From assembly GCA_013398275.1 (NCBI GenBank), contig VZSE01005034.1, forward strand, positions 1,818,173 through 1,882,172: a DNA stretch of 64,000 nt, given 5' to 3'. Source of the DNA: Promerops cafer. Taxonomy: Eukaryota > Chordata > Aves > Passeriformes > Nectariniidae. The notes beneath the pieces were generated by a model. The model worked only from the letters and a program-made list of their open reading frames with translations, made no database searches and had not been told where the DNA came from. Positions 40,419 to 50,688 of this stretch are shown piece by piece. Positions within the stretch are counted from its first letter, which is position 1. Each line of letters opens with the position of its first letter. The position numbers were made by a program, and so were the translations under genes.

Positions 40419-40483
40419 CAAAGCAGATGGAAAAGAAGAAAGGAAGGAAGTGTTTGTATTTTGCTTTTGCAACTTGGGTAAAA

Positions 40484-40577
40484 TCACTGGACATTAAGAA
40501 CACGTGCTGAGACTTCATGGTGCCAGTCACGTAATTTTGTATATTTGGGGCTAAGGACGTGGATGGGAACCTTTTCC
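40484..40577 (-). CDS. PDLIM5: PDLIM5 alternative terminal exon (LIM-less short ENH isoform)
   Basis: After a TTCTTTCCACAG acceptor the exon starts with G, which completes AA from the 41199 exon to a Lys codon. It then encodes EKVPIHVLSPKYTKLRDWHH and EVSARVLNVQ, then TGA. This closely matches the C-terminus of the short mammalian PDLIM5/ENH isoforms (…HVFSPKYTKLRDWHHEVSARALNVQ as I recall it). Those isoforms keep PDZ and the actinin-binding middle but lack all three LIM domains, and they are enriched in heart and skeletal muscle. In mammals the short form is thought to oppose the long form by occupying actinin without bringing LIM partners. Choosing this exon over splicing to 36323 or 21640 is the main isoform decision in the window. 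The phase fit and the conservation make this assignment strong. Confidence 0.95.
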
Positions 40578-41198
40578 CTGTGGAAAGAAGTGATAGAAGA
40601 AAAATAAGAAAGAAAGAAAGTTTGTCTTAAGCAGTTTCACAAGTGAGCATGCAAACTCCATGCACTATTTCTAATGCATTGTCTTCCTCTCTGTCAAAAA
40701 GCTGGATCCAGTGTTAGTCAAAGTCAGTAAAGAAAGTCTCACTGACTTCAAGAACCATTAGATTTAGCCACTCGTTGGTGCTCCTTTTGAGCAATGCTTA
40801 TCCCCAAAGCAAGCTGACCCTCACTTGCAGCCAGAGCAGCAATACTTCCCACCTACATCTTGCAATCAAACCCACACTCACAAACCAAAAATGCCTGATG
40901 AGACTTGAAAGGGGAAAACACAAGCTGACCTCGTACAGGCAACCAAACTGGTTCAAGTTTACGGGAAATCTCTACACAAACTCCTGCACAAACATTACTA
41001 CTGGACTGCTCCAACAGCTTTTAAAAAAGTTTGTCTATGGAGAAAAAGATCTTGATTTTGACATGCTGAAGTAAAAGGCAAAAAGGGAAGGAACATTTTA
41101 AAAACATCCAGATGTCACACAAGTGCACCAAACACCACAAGTTGAGAATTAAAACATGCAAAGTAATAAAGTAATAAAAATGTAAAACATCAACTCAC

Positions 41199-41235
41199 TT
41201 AGTCTTCTTCCCAGCTTCATTTTCTGGTTCTTTCA
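41199..41235 (-). CDS. PDLIM5: PDLIM5 37-bp exon before the isoform fork
   Basis: This small exon between TTTTCCTTCAG and GTGAGTTG has TG completing Met with the preceding A. It then reads KEPENEAGKKT plus AA, shared with the next exon. It corresponds to mammalian LKESEADNTKKAN, with the same charged, hydrophilic character and the same phases. The split AA codon becomes Lys with the short-isoform terminal exon (G) and Asn with either the cassette (T) or the linker exon (T). It is therefore the common donor exon for all downstream choices. Confidence 0.93.
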
Positions 41236-42619
41236 CTGAAGGAAAAAAGAAAATTTTTATTTTCTAGGGCACTAAAGACACTGTATCACAACACAGATTC
41301 TCTGCTGTGCCAATGCATTCACTACAGAAGGAAATTACAACAAGGCTTGTTAGGATTCCTTGATTCTAAATCCGCCCCAATGGACACAAGTTATGTCCAT
41401 GAACTTCAAGAGCCCCTTTGCTAGTAGGACAGCTGATAAGTGACTCTGCTGGTCTCTGCTCTTCCCTTTGGCCCACTCTCTATGCTGGCACTGAGAAAGG
41501 TGATTTGAGAAGGTGAAGATGAATGGAAGTTAAGAGGTATTTCTTTTGGATGAACATTCAGTGGGTTTATATCAGGTGATAATCCAAGCATCTGTTTGCA
41601 GCCAGGCTATTTCCCACCAAGGTTCTAGAGGTCTGCACAAGGGATAATGTAAATTCCCAGTCCTGATTTTAAGGCTGGCAAATCTAGTTGCAGTAATTTT
41701 CTTACAGCATTTGTCAACATGATAAATTCAATTTTACTGCATAACATGTTATTTGATGTTCAGGTCCCATACTCTGCCCTTACAAGGACTGATGAAGGGA
41801 ATTGAACACAGGACCACAAAACAATCAGGCCCAAAGTCAGAATATTTATCACACACAGACAATAACCCTTATTCTGGGAAATGTTATCACTGGCTTCTAG
41901 AAATAGCCGATTTAATCAAATCTCGCCCTGGAGAAGAGGTCCAATTTCCTCAATGCCTTCTTTATTGCAGCTCTAGCTGATAAAAGCTGAAGAATGAGAG
42001 CTCAAAGCCCCTGACAGCACTTCTGGTGGCCTTCACACAAAATCACAAATCTCAGACAGTGACTTATGGCTGATAGCATAACATGAAATTGAAGTTTTAG
42101 CATAAAATTATATGACTGCGAACAACCTTCACCCCATCACCTGTTCCACTCCACCAATATATGTAACCACACCATAGCGTAAGCAGAGGGTAGAAACATA
42201 ACCCGGGAATAAAATGAGGAACTATGGATTTACGTTTCTGATTGGTTACATCATTGCAGATCACGTACTTTTGTATGACTGACAAAGACTTTCTACATGC
42301 CAGAAAACACCTCATTTTTCTGAAGCATTAAATTTGATCAGGAATGTCGCCGTTTTGGTGATATGGGAGGAAAAGAAACAACAAATATGTATCTTTCAAT
42401 ATCTTTGGGAGTAGAAATGGAAATTTTAGGATTTATCTAGGATGTTTTAATTCAGCTCAATCAGGAATAATGTCCAGCAACGTATATATCCTGAACTACT
42501 TAGTAATGGCAGAGTTTTAGAGTAATATTTCCCTTTCTCTACCTCCCCTGAGCCCCAGCTTTACAAACACGGTCTGTGCAGGGACTTGCCCATCACTCCA
42601 CTTGCACCGAGGTACTCAC
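41236..42619 (-). other. PDLIM5: PDLIM5 intron
   Basis: This 1,384-bp intron has a GTGAGTAC donor at 42619 and a CCTTCAG acceptor at 41236. No repeat was recognised. Failure to splice here would add about 19 residues after GTDH before a stop (ending HRPCL). Confidence 0.9.
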
Positions 42620-42792
42620 TGTGATCCGTGCCGGTGATCTGGGCGAGGATGCGGAAGGAGCGGGACTGGGTGGTGCCTGTGCGGGGGTGCCAGTCCTCGG
42701 TGTCTTCAATCAGCCGCTTCTTGCTGGCGTCGCTGTGGGTGGGCGTGTGGTAGAACTCCGTGTAGGTATCCACGATGTGCTTCCGCGGGGGG
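42620..42792 (-). CDS. PDLIM5: PDLIM5 conserved mid-region exon
   Basis: This 173-bp internal exon follows the acceptor CTGGCGCAG and ends before GTGAGTAC. One base C completes the previous codon, 57 codons follow, and one base A is passed on. The residues read PPRKHIVDTYTEFYHTPTHS, DASKKRLIEDTEDWHPRTGT, then TQSRSFRILAQITGTDH. This is the best conserved part between the ZM motif and the LIM domains, and it matches mammalian PDLIM5 almost exactly. The same region is found in other PDZ-LIM proteins (the DUF4749-type segment). It has no known catalytic role and is expected to take part in actinin/actin-associated scaffolding. It is GC-rich compared with flanking introns. Confidence 0.98.
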
Positions 42793-43090
42793 CTGCGCCA
42801 GGGACAGACACAGCAGTGAGTGCAAGGCTTCAGGCAACACCTCACCCTGGCCAGCTACAAAGGCACGGGTGCAACTCTGACTTTTCACACCATTTAAAGG
42901 CAGCTTCTGCGCTGGGATGCAGAAAGGCAGCAGCTGAGGCCCAGCTAAACACAGATGCAGTTTTCTGAACCAAACACACCTTTTATAATTACTCTAACCC
43001 CACTGAAATATTTCTCCTTGTTTCACTGATGGAACACTTGAAACAGCAAAAGACAGTATTATCAAGACAGCTGCATGTTTAAACTTTTAC

Positions 43091-43108
43091 CGTTTGGGTG
43101 GGTTTTTC
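43091..43108 (-). CDS. PDLIM5: Probable PDLIM5 microexon (18 bp)
   Basis: The exon has a strongly pyrimidine-rich tract ending CCACCTCCAAG on its upper side and a GTAAAAG donor below. It reads GAAAAACCCACCCAAACG. G completes Gly (GG+G), then KNPPK follows, and CG is completed by the next exon's C to Arg. The protein would thus read QQNG-KNPPK-R-PPRKHIV. Length and phases preserve the frame. I recall a mammalian PDLIM5 splice form in which PPKR precedes PPRKHIV, and this exon would reproduce that junction, but I cannot verify the recollection here. Inclusion is probably tissue-dependent. The A at acceptor position -3 is weaker than usual. Confidence 0.55.
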
Positions 43109-44120
43109 CTTGGAGGTGGCAGAGTAAGACAGCAAGAGAAAGTTTTCCCAGCATAAAACAGGAAAAGGAGAGAAAGAAAAGAAGAAATAAAGTCAAAAAG
43201 CTGAAATGAAACAGATGTAGCTAATTATTCTGCTGAATTAGTTTTGTGAGAAAGGGCATTAAAATACAAATAATAGCCATATTCTCATTCTACCACCAAA
43301 ACCACTGCACAGAACTCACATACTTAATTAAACTCATGGTGATATCCCTATAGGGATGAGAGGGAGATTTGTTTTGGTAAAGCAGGCTAGTCTACCTAGC
43401 TGAGATCAGGTGCCCCTTGACAAATTCTCCCTTTAGCTCCCGAGGGGCACAGCACAGATGTGCGCACATGCAAGGACCACCAGTACACACCAAGTCTTCT
43501 GCACTTGGCAAAGCCTAGATCAGGATCAGGCCATCTGAAAGCACAGATGGCCATGTTCTGAGGCATAATGAGGAGGTAGCCCCTTTGAAAGTAAAGCAGT
43601 GGGGTGATTGTCCCATCTGGAAACTTTCCCTACAATAACCTACAGGCTATTATCAATCCTTGCAGTAGCAAGACTTTCAAGAGTACAGGATCGAAAAGCT
43701 TGGATTGATATAAAGAAGGTGTCAATTTGGGAAATTCGAGAAAAGGGAACAGAAAATTACTCCTAAATTCTACATTTGTTATTCCAAAGCATTAATCTGT
43801 AAAACCCACTAAGTGTACATTTATTTTTACACAATTTACAGGAGGAAAACTGTGAACTAGCTCCTAGGACATAAAATTTCTAATAAGTTTTAAAAATCAA
43901 AACCCAACAAAACTTTAAAAGTCACTTTTATTTTTGACACTACCTCCTCACTGTACTTTTATGTTTCAAAGTATTTCTGGGGAAGAAAGGTGGAAAATGA
44001 GTGAGGAATGATGTTAACTGTTAACAAGTAAGAATCAAGCCCATTAAATGGAATGCGTTAGTAAAAACTTAAGCTTAAAAAAATACTTTATACTTGAAAG
44101 AATGTGAAAGGTATGGTACA

Positions 44121-44144
44121 AAATTACATCAAAAGATGTAATTT
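44121..44144. repeat. Perfect 10-bp hairpin with 4-nt loop
   Basis: aaattacatc (44121-44130) and gatgtaattt (44135-44144) are exact reverse complements around aaaa. It is a short AT-rich dyad in an intron, with no terminator or structural-RNA context. Confidence 0.8.
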
Positions 44145-45945
44145 ATTGACACGCAGTATTAGTGAAGAGCATGTATCACATGTCAAAGTTGATAAAAGAA
44201 AGAGGTATAGAAACAAAGGCAGTGGCAATTTGAGGATGGAGAACAGAGAAAAATAGAGTAAAGTATCTTGAACAGTTAATAACAAAAATGAAATGTGAAA
44301 GTTAAAGCAGTAATTAAAGGTGTGGAAATACATGAAAATGGAATTGCTTACGTGCAGTTTACTGCATTCTAGCAACTACCCCAGTGAAATAAGCATTCTT
44401 TCACATTTCTTATACACCTAAGTGGTATAAAGAAAAAAATCCCGCTGACTTCTTTTGTCCTACTGGTCTCCTTTTTAAGGCTTAGGAGTCTACTAGTAAT
44501 GACTCACTGAGGCAACAAGGTGGTGCCACAGACAAAGGAAAACTCAGTGAGACAGGCTCTCTCTTAAATCAGCCTTGAGGCAAGGGGAGAAGAGAGAAGC
44601 CGATAAAACCTCAATCATTTATCCTCCTAATATGCACAAATCAGAGTATATGGACGTTAGTTTTCTTTTCCTGTACGAATTCAGAATCCAGCCCTTCATT
44701 GCACAGTTCTCAAAGCAATTTTATCTTTATATTGTATTTCACCATTTACTAGTTGTATTACCAACACCAATGAACCACAGTCGCACCAAGAATTTATCAG
44801 TACATACAAACACCACACGAATGTTTTGTAGAAAATAAATGAGCTGCAAAATGTAGCACAGTGAAAAAGCAAAGTCACATCATGTCCAATGCAGATAAAA
44901 TAATGTATTACAGTAAGAAAAGCTGAAGCTGTTTTGCAAAATTTAAATGTATAACTCTGTAAGAGATGTAATTTTGCAAAACCAGAATACATGCTGGTTA
45001 TTCCAATAGGAAAAATAACCATAATTCAAGTCCAATGCTGTTGATACTAACTTTGTCGCTGCTGCTATCTGCAAGGGAAAAAAAAAGTATTTGATGTGTT
45101 AATTAATTAATTGCTTCTTAAAATAGCACAGGAGTTTCCAAATCCAAGCTCTGATAAAGCCCTATATCACGTAAGTCAAACTTACAAACATCAAGAGAAC
45201 CTGTAAGAGAAAATTTTAGCCCAGCTGAACTTAAACTGAGTGAAGCCTATGGATATCTTACCTGTTTTAAGCAGCAGGCACATCTTGATGCAAGAGCTGG
45301 CAAAAAGGTCTTGATAAAATGCAACTGCGCATAGACTAGTGAAGGCAAATTGCTGGCTTTCTAAGGCAGAACTAAACAAGGGAAATTAAACTTCCTTTCC
45401 CATCCTGAAGTCAAATAGTTTATATCCTGAATGTTTTTTGAGGGAAGCCAAGAGAAAGGGAGGAAATTGTGAGTATAACAAGGTGCATGTCTAAAGAACT
45501 GCATTTGCTAAGCAATGCCATCTATGAGCAAGGTACAAGTTGGTTTTTTTTGTATTTTGAGAAAATGAATCATACAAGCCACAGAAGCAAAATGGAATTC
45601 ATTTCAGACTGATCAGTTATTCCAAACTTCAATGTTTGTGATATTTCATAGGTGCCATCGATAGCATTTTAAATGGGGGGATATTTAAGCATCATTGTAG
45701 AAACTTAACTTTTCTAGGTTAAGTAGTGTAGCAGCAGACCAATATAACCACCTTAGTGGGTTTTGTCCGCTTGTTTTTGTTTCGTGCGTTAGGACTGCAG
45801 GACACCTAGGCAGCCCAAACACAATATTGTAAGAAAGACTGCAAAATACAGTAGTTTTTTACAACTCTGAAATGTTTTCAAACTTTTCCAAACTAGATCT
45901 GCAAGGCTGACAGTGAGACAGGGATTTCCTCACCTCTCAGCTGTG

Positions 45946-45981
45946 ATTATTCATCCTCTTTGATGGTATTATTCATCCTCT
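45946..45981. repeat. 14-bp direct repeat, 22-bp period
   Basis: attattcatcctct occurs at 45946-45959 and again at 45968-45981, a local duplication in intronic DNA. Confidence 0.75.
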
Positions 45982-47674
45982 AAGTAAGGTAGGGCACATA
46001 GCAGTGCTCACCCAGTCATCCTATCTTGATTGTAAAGTGCTTACTCTGTGCCTGCAGCACTTCCTTCCAGAAGACTTAATTTTGTTGCTATTGTTCCTCT
46101 TTCAGTCCTAATTGCTGCTTTTGAATACTCCTTACACAGTTATTTGCTAAAACAGTATTCCTGGAAAGATAAGAGAGGGTTTGCAGAAGTGTATTCAACA
46201 ACTGCACCAGCAGTGAGCAAGTCCTTGGGATCTCTCAATTTCAACCCACTTTTTGCAGAGTGGATTCCTGCCATCATCTGTTTAAGAAAGGGCTGGAAGT
46301 AACCATGGCTACAGTGCAATATGAAATGCATACGGGCTGCATTATGAGTCCACACATGGAAAATATTCGTACTACAACATAAAGGGAATAAGTACCTAAA
46401 GAAGTTTTTTTTTTACTCCATAAGAAACTCAGCTGAAACTGCAATTTATTCGGTATTTTAGTTGGCATGGATGTTTACCTTTCTGTAGGGTTCTTCATAT
46501 ACTTTCTATACTGAGCAAGTATCAGAGAAGAAAGGCACAAGGCCTATTCTTCCAGTCCCTTTATTTTGTGGGATGGGAAATAGTAACCACAGCTTTTAGC
46601 TTTTAAGCCTAGGTTTCACAATCTTAAAACTGAAGAGAAAACTACAGTTCCTCTCCTGCCCTTTTTATCACTTAATTCAGCTGCTGGTCACAGAGGCCAA
46701 CTGGCATGGGACTGCTCATGCCCAGCCTCCTCCTCTCTCCCAGTACAGCAGGCGTTGGGAACCGATCCCTGAGGTGCTACAGCTCCCAAACTCTGCCCAG
46801 GAATTTCTGGAAGAGCCCAAGGCTTCCCCAGCCAAAAACCTGCTGCAGGTCTGAGTTCCCAGGACTGCTGCTGGGCTCAATTTAGTTTACTAATCTATTG
46901 TTTAATAGTCTAGATGCTACACTAGATAAAGCCTTTTATGTCTCCTTACAGTCCCTTAAATGTTCAGTCTCTGATGCCCACTTCAACATAAACAATTATT
47001 TGAATAAGGAAATTACTCACATTTTAAATCTGCATTGCTTGTTTAGGGTGAAGGTAAAATTTAAAGTCGAGGTATTTATATTATAGCACTGCAAAAAATC
47101 TGCTTAACCCCATCAGCTTCCTAGAAAACATCTTAAAGCTTCTCCTGTGTTCTACAGAGAATTAATGAGACATCTGTCCCTTTGCCTCCCTTCTGGGACC
47201 TTTTTCCACTGGTTCTGCCAGGATCACCGTTGGTCTTCCAGAGCATCTCATTCCTGGCCATCACAGCACCCACTGACCCTTCTCGACAGACTGCTCTGCA
47301 TTTTTGAGTGCCTGCTGCTTTCAGTCGCTGTATTGGGTGTCAGAATACACAGTGAGATTGGACATTGAAATTAATACCAGGCTTGTTGTAAGGTCCAGAA
47401 CACATGGTGATAGAACACATCATGTAAAGCATTCCATGGTCCTTGTTCAATTTAGCTGTGACACTCTATAAACTGGTATGTCACTCATGAGAAAAACCAT
47501 CACCCAAAGTCTACCTGGGCCCTTTGAAGCATCACTTTTAAAATCATTTCTGAGCGATCTACTTCTGAGGAGTAAACAACTCCTCCAAGCTGTGTTTTCC
47601 TTAGCCCTCAAACAAGCCTGGCTTTTTTCCTGTGAGGAAAGATCCTCACAGCGAAAAAAAAAAATCCCACCTAC

Positions 47675-48069
47675 CCATTTTGCTGTTTACTCTCCCCCTG
47701 GTTCTCTCTGCCTCCTCCTCGCGGCCCCTCGGCTGCGTCCTGGGCGCCGTCGGCGGCCGAGGCGCTCGGGGCGGCACCGTGCTGCCGTGGGACAGGAACT
47801 GCAGGTTTAGGAGCGCCCAGCACAGGCGGCCACGGCTCAGCGTTAGGCTTGGCATTAGCATGCACTCCGGGCACGGCACACGGGGACGCGGCCGACGCCT
47901 GCGCCGGCGTGAAGGCGGAGGATGGTGATGGGATGGAGGTGACCTTGGAGGAGGTTACAGCTCCAAACGGCCTCGGTGTCTTATTGAAAGCCACGCTCGC
48001 TGCGGCAGTGACTTTGGGTGCGACAGCAGAGGCAATGGGCACAGGCTTAACTACTTCGGTAGGTTCTGC
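47675..48069 (-). CDS. PDLIM5: PDLIM5 exon with ZM (Zasp-like) motif
   Basis: This 395-bp exon follows a CACAATAG acceptor and ends with GG of a split Gly codon before GTAGGT. Its 131 codons begin AEPTEVVKPVPIASAVAPKV. They include the ZM motif AFNKTPRPFGAVTSSKVTSI with PSPSSAFTPA, and end in a poorly conserved Ala/Pro/Gly-rich tail closing GESKQQNG. The ZM motif, shared by ZASP/LDB3, PDLIM3 and PDLIM5, binds the rod of alpha-actinin and helps place the protein at Z-discs. The first third matches mammalian PDLIM5 closely, and the tail is divergent and disordered. The lower two-thirds is strikingly GC- and CpG-rich against AT-rich introns. Confidence 0.97.
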
Positions 48070-49332
48070 CTATTGTGGGATGAAAAACAAAACAGAAACA
48101 CACAAAACCACGCCAAACACATGCACGTTCCTCAGCAGGGATTTTAGCTGTTCTCGGAGGAGATGACCCACCTAGCGTGAAGCACAGAAGCAAGCTTTAC
48201 CAAGAGTGCAGTCATGAAATGGATGGGGAAACAACCTGAGCCATGCATCTTAGGAGAGGGAATGATCCCAACATGCACAATCAATATGAAATTCCACAAT
48301 GCTAGCTCCTCTTGGCATATCCAAAACAGACGCTCCATAAATCAAACTCACAAGAAACTGAAAAACCGCTCTGTTGCAAAACCCATCGGTTTTTTAACTC
48401 ATGTGGAAAAAACTAGAGCTTTTTAGAAAAATCCACATTCCATGTCTCAAACCCAATTTGAGATATGCACATTCCCCATACACAAATGGAATGTGCAAGT
48501 GTTCACATGCTGATCTGTTGCTAAGACCTTTAAGAGCAGAACAAGAGCACATTGATGCTCCCCAATGTCTCCATATCCATGTCTGATAATACACTCAAGA
48601 AATCTCATTTTTTTGTTTGGTTGGGTTTTTGTGCTGAGAACTACATTTTAACATTGTGGTTCCCAAACTGTGGCCTTTAAAGGTCACGGTCAGCAGAACA
48701 GTGATATACTACACATTAATTACATCCACTGGAGAGGCTTTTCAAGTACAGGCTATTTGTAAGTATTTTCAAGTTTGCAAACAGCATTTTTATCAGAAAG
48801 GGGGTTTTGAAACTGTTGCATAGAGTAAAACATTACAAGAACTCAAGAACAAATAATTCTCCAGGGCTTTAAGGAAAGTGAGGGGGCTTGTTCTCTGAAA
48901 CTGTAGTATTTGGATAAGTTTCTCTCAAACACCAGGAAAGATTTCTGTATCCATTAAAATAAACAAATCCCCACAAAAAAAAATAATTCAAAAATCACTG
49001 CTGAAAAAATTCTACCTGCTTCTGTTTCTCTCTTACGTACAGAGGGGAAAACACCAGCAATATCTTTAAAAAAAAAGTTCCAAGAGTTGGAGAATAACAT
49101 TTATTCACCTTTTACTTTTTTTTTTCTTATTTACAGGTCTCTCCATTCATTTTTAGGAGGGGAAAAAAAGTAATCAAAGATCCAAATGCTGCAATACTCT
49201 TAACGTAACACATGGAAAACAAGCATGTTACATGGAAAGTTTGAATGCTAGTGCTTATCAACAACAGGGTTTGACAGATGGGTATCAGTTAGTGCCACAT
49301 GCTACATTCCTTGGTTCTGATGATGAACATAC
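48070..49332 (-). other. PDLIM5: PDLIM5 intron
   Basis: This 1,263-bp phase-0 intron has a GTATGT donor at 49332 and a CACAATAG acceptor at 48070. No repeat or other element was recognised. Confidence 0.85.
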
Positions 49333-49375
49333 CTTTGTCACATGAAAATGATCAGGTTTTTGTATAGAAGACACT
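49333..49375 (-). CDS. PDLIM5: PDLIM5 43-bp linker exon after the PDZ domain
   Basis: This short exon between TTTTTCTTTTCCAG and AAAG/GTATGT has A completing the previous codon (Arg if the PDZ exon ends in AG as in …LQR). VSSIQKPDHFHVTK follows in phase 0. Its position, length and ending correspond to mammalian ASAAPKPEPVPVQK, which joins the PDZ domain to GEPKEVVKPVP. Here VTK joins AEPTEVVKPVP. Residue identity is low (the K-P core and final K), so the call rests on good splice sites, phase and placement. Confidence 0.8.
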
Positions 49376-50669
49376 CTGGAAAAGAAAAACAAACATAATT
49401 TTAAGAAACAAATTCTTTAATGTTTAAGCATTTCCCTGTTCTACTCACCAGATCCACCCATATATACATAAAATATTTGTTTCCTCTATAAGAAACAAGA
49501 AGTATTCGACTGTTGTTAATACAAGGAAAAGGCAAAACTGAACTGAATTCATTTGTCCAGATACAATGTTAGGAACTCTAGCATCTAGCATTAAGTACTA
49601 TTAGATTTACAAATTCACAAACCCATGTCATCAGTTCAGGGACTTCAATCCCCTTTGTCTTTCATTCTTTCACAAGAAACTGTCACATAATTCCACAGCT
49701 CTGGTCAATTTATCAATCTATCACTATTTATATATTAAATAGTGCATAGCCGATATACAGGCCTAAACCAGAACACTTCCTTTTAGAATAACACAAATCC
49801 TCTCAAAGAAATTGGCAAATTTAATAATACAGCAACTTTTTACACAAAAATAAGGTTAACGTCAGTGCAATTCTATAGTAAATGGCAAAAAAATTTCTCC
49901 CAAACAATGGGCACATTGAAACTACTGTGGGGTGGTGGGAAGGAAAGGAAGTATGGCAATGAAAAGGATTATGTAGATAAAGAATTGACAGATTTTGTTG
50001 TATCTAAATTGAAACGGCAACATGCCACAGGTAAAAACTATCTCACTCATTCGGGGTTTTTTTCAGATTTGCATATACTTATATGCAAAAGTACACACAC
50101 ATATACTAAAATTTAAAAAAAAATACTAAAAACCCAGCAAAAAATCTGATATAGTAACATTTTGTTTGCAAACATTGCTGCTGGTACACTTGAGTGTTTT
50201 CATGCTGTTCTGGTAGAAAATTGGCTTTTTGACACATTTATGTCATATTTCCAACACATCTTCTGAATAAGGTTTTGAAAAACTGCAGCTGCATTCTCAT
50301 TTCCAAAAGACAATTTGCTAGGGAGGCAAAAAACTTCATTTAGCTGGAAATCAGCTAACAGAGGCTACAGTTTTAAAACCACTTCTACTGTATAAACCAG
50401 CTTTTCATTTTTTACCAGAAAAACATGGACAGCTACAATTGAATTAGGCACACTTGATCCCTTTAACAACTCTTCTTTTATATTCCATTTTGCCCTCTTT
50501 TTTTTTCCCGTTAACTATTTTGTTCACAGTGTTTATTCCCTCCCTCAAAGTCATTTGGCTCTCAGGGCTCATCAGATCCCAGTATCAGGAATCCTGATGC
50601 AGGTTCAGTATCTACCTTACAAAAAAGGGAAATATATATAATCCAGATGCCATGCTGACAGGAGGGGGG

Positions 50670-50688
50670 AAAAAAAAAAAAAAAAAAA
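50670..50688. repeat. Homopolymer A19
   Basis: Uninterrupted run of 19 A following a G-rich hexamer, in intronic DNA. Confidence 0.9.

Larger units (their letters stand above)
39548..40483 (-). other. PDLIM5: 3' UTR of the LIM-less PDLIM5 isoform
   Basis: This is the predicted untranslated tail of the short transcript, from just after the TGA at 40484-40486 to a probable cleavage site about 15-20 nt past the AATAAA at 39564-39569. In the mRNA sense it contains two long internal A runs (A24 from 40418 to 40395 and A20 from 39893 to 39874). These could cause internal oligo-dT priming and false short ends in cDNA data. The downstream boundary is an estimate. Confidence 0.6.
36324..41198 (-). 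other. PDLIM5: PDLIM5 intron containing the short-isoform terminal exon
   Basis: For the long isoform this is intron: GTGAGTTG donor at 41198 and AG acceptor at 36324. Inside it lie the alternative terminal exon (coding 40484-40577) and its 3' UTR. A proline-rich open stretch of uncertain meaning is at about 37060-37230, and a 13-bp perfect hairpin is at 37932-37962. The rest is unassigned. Confidence 0.8.
42793..47674 (-). other. PDLIM5: PDLIM5 intron with a probable microexon
   Basis: This 4.9-kb intron has a GTAGGT donor at 47674 and a GCGCAG acceptor at 42793. It contains the probable 18-bp microexon at 43091-43108, a 10-bp hairpin at 44121-44144, and a 22-bp-period duplication at about 45946-45981. 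It also contains two strong-looking acceptors with little or no exon behind them, near 45053-45085 and 45186-45202. GC-richer unassigned sequence occurs at about 46680-46870 and 47150-47300. Confidence 0.85.
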
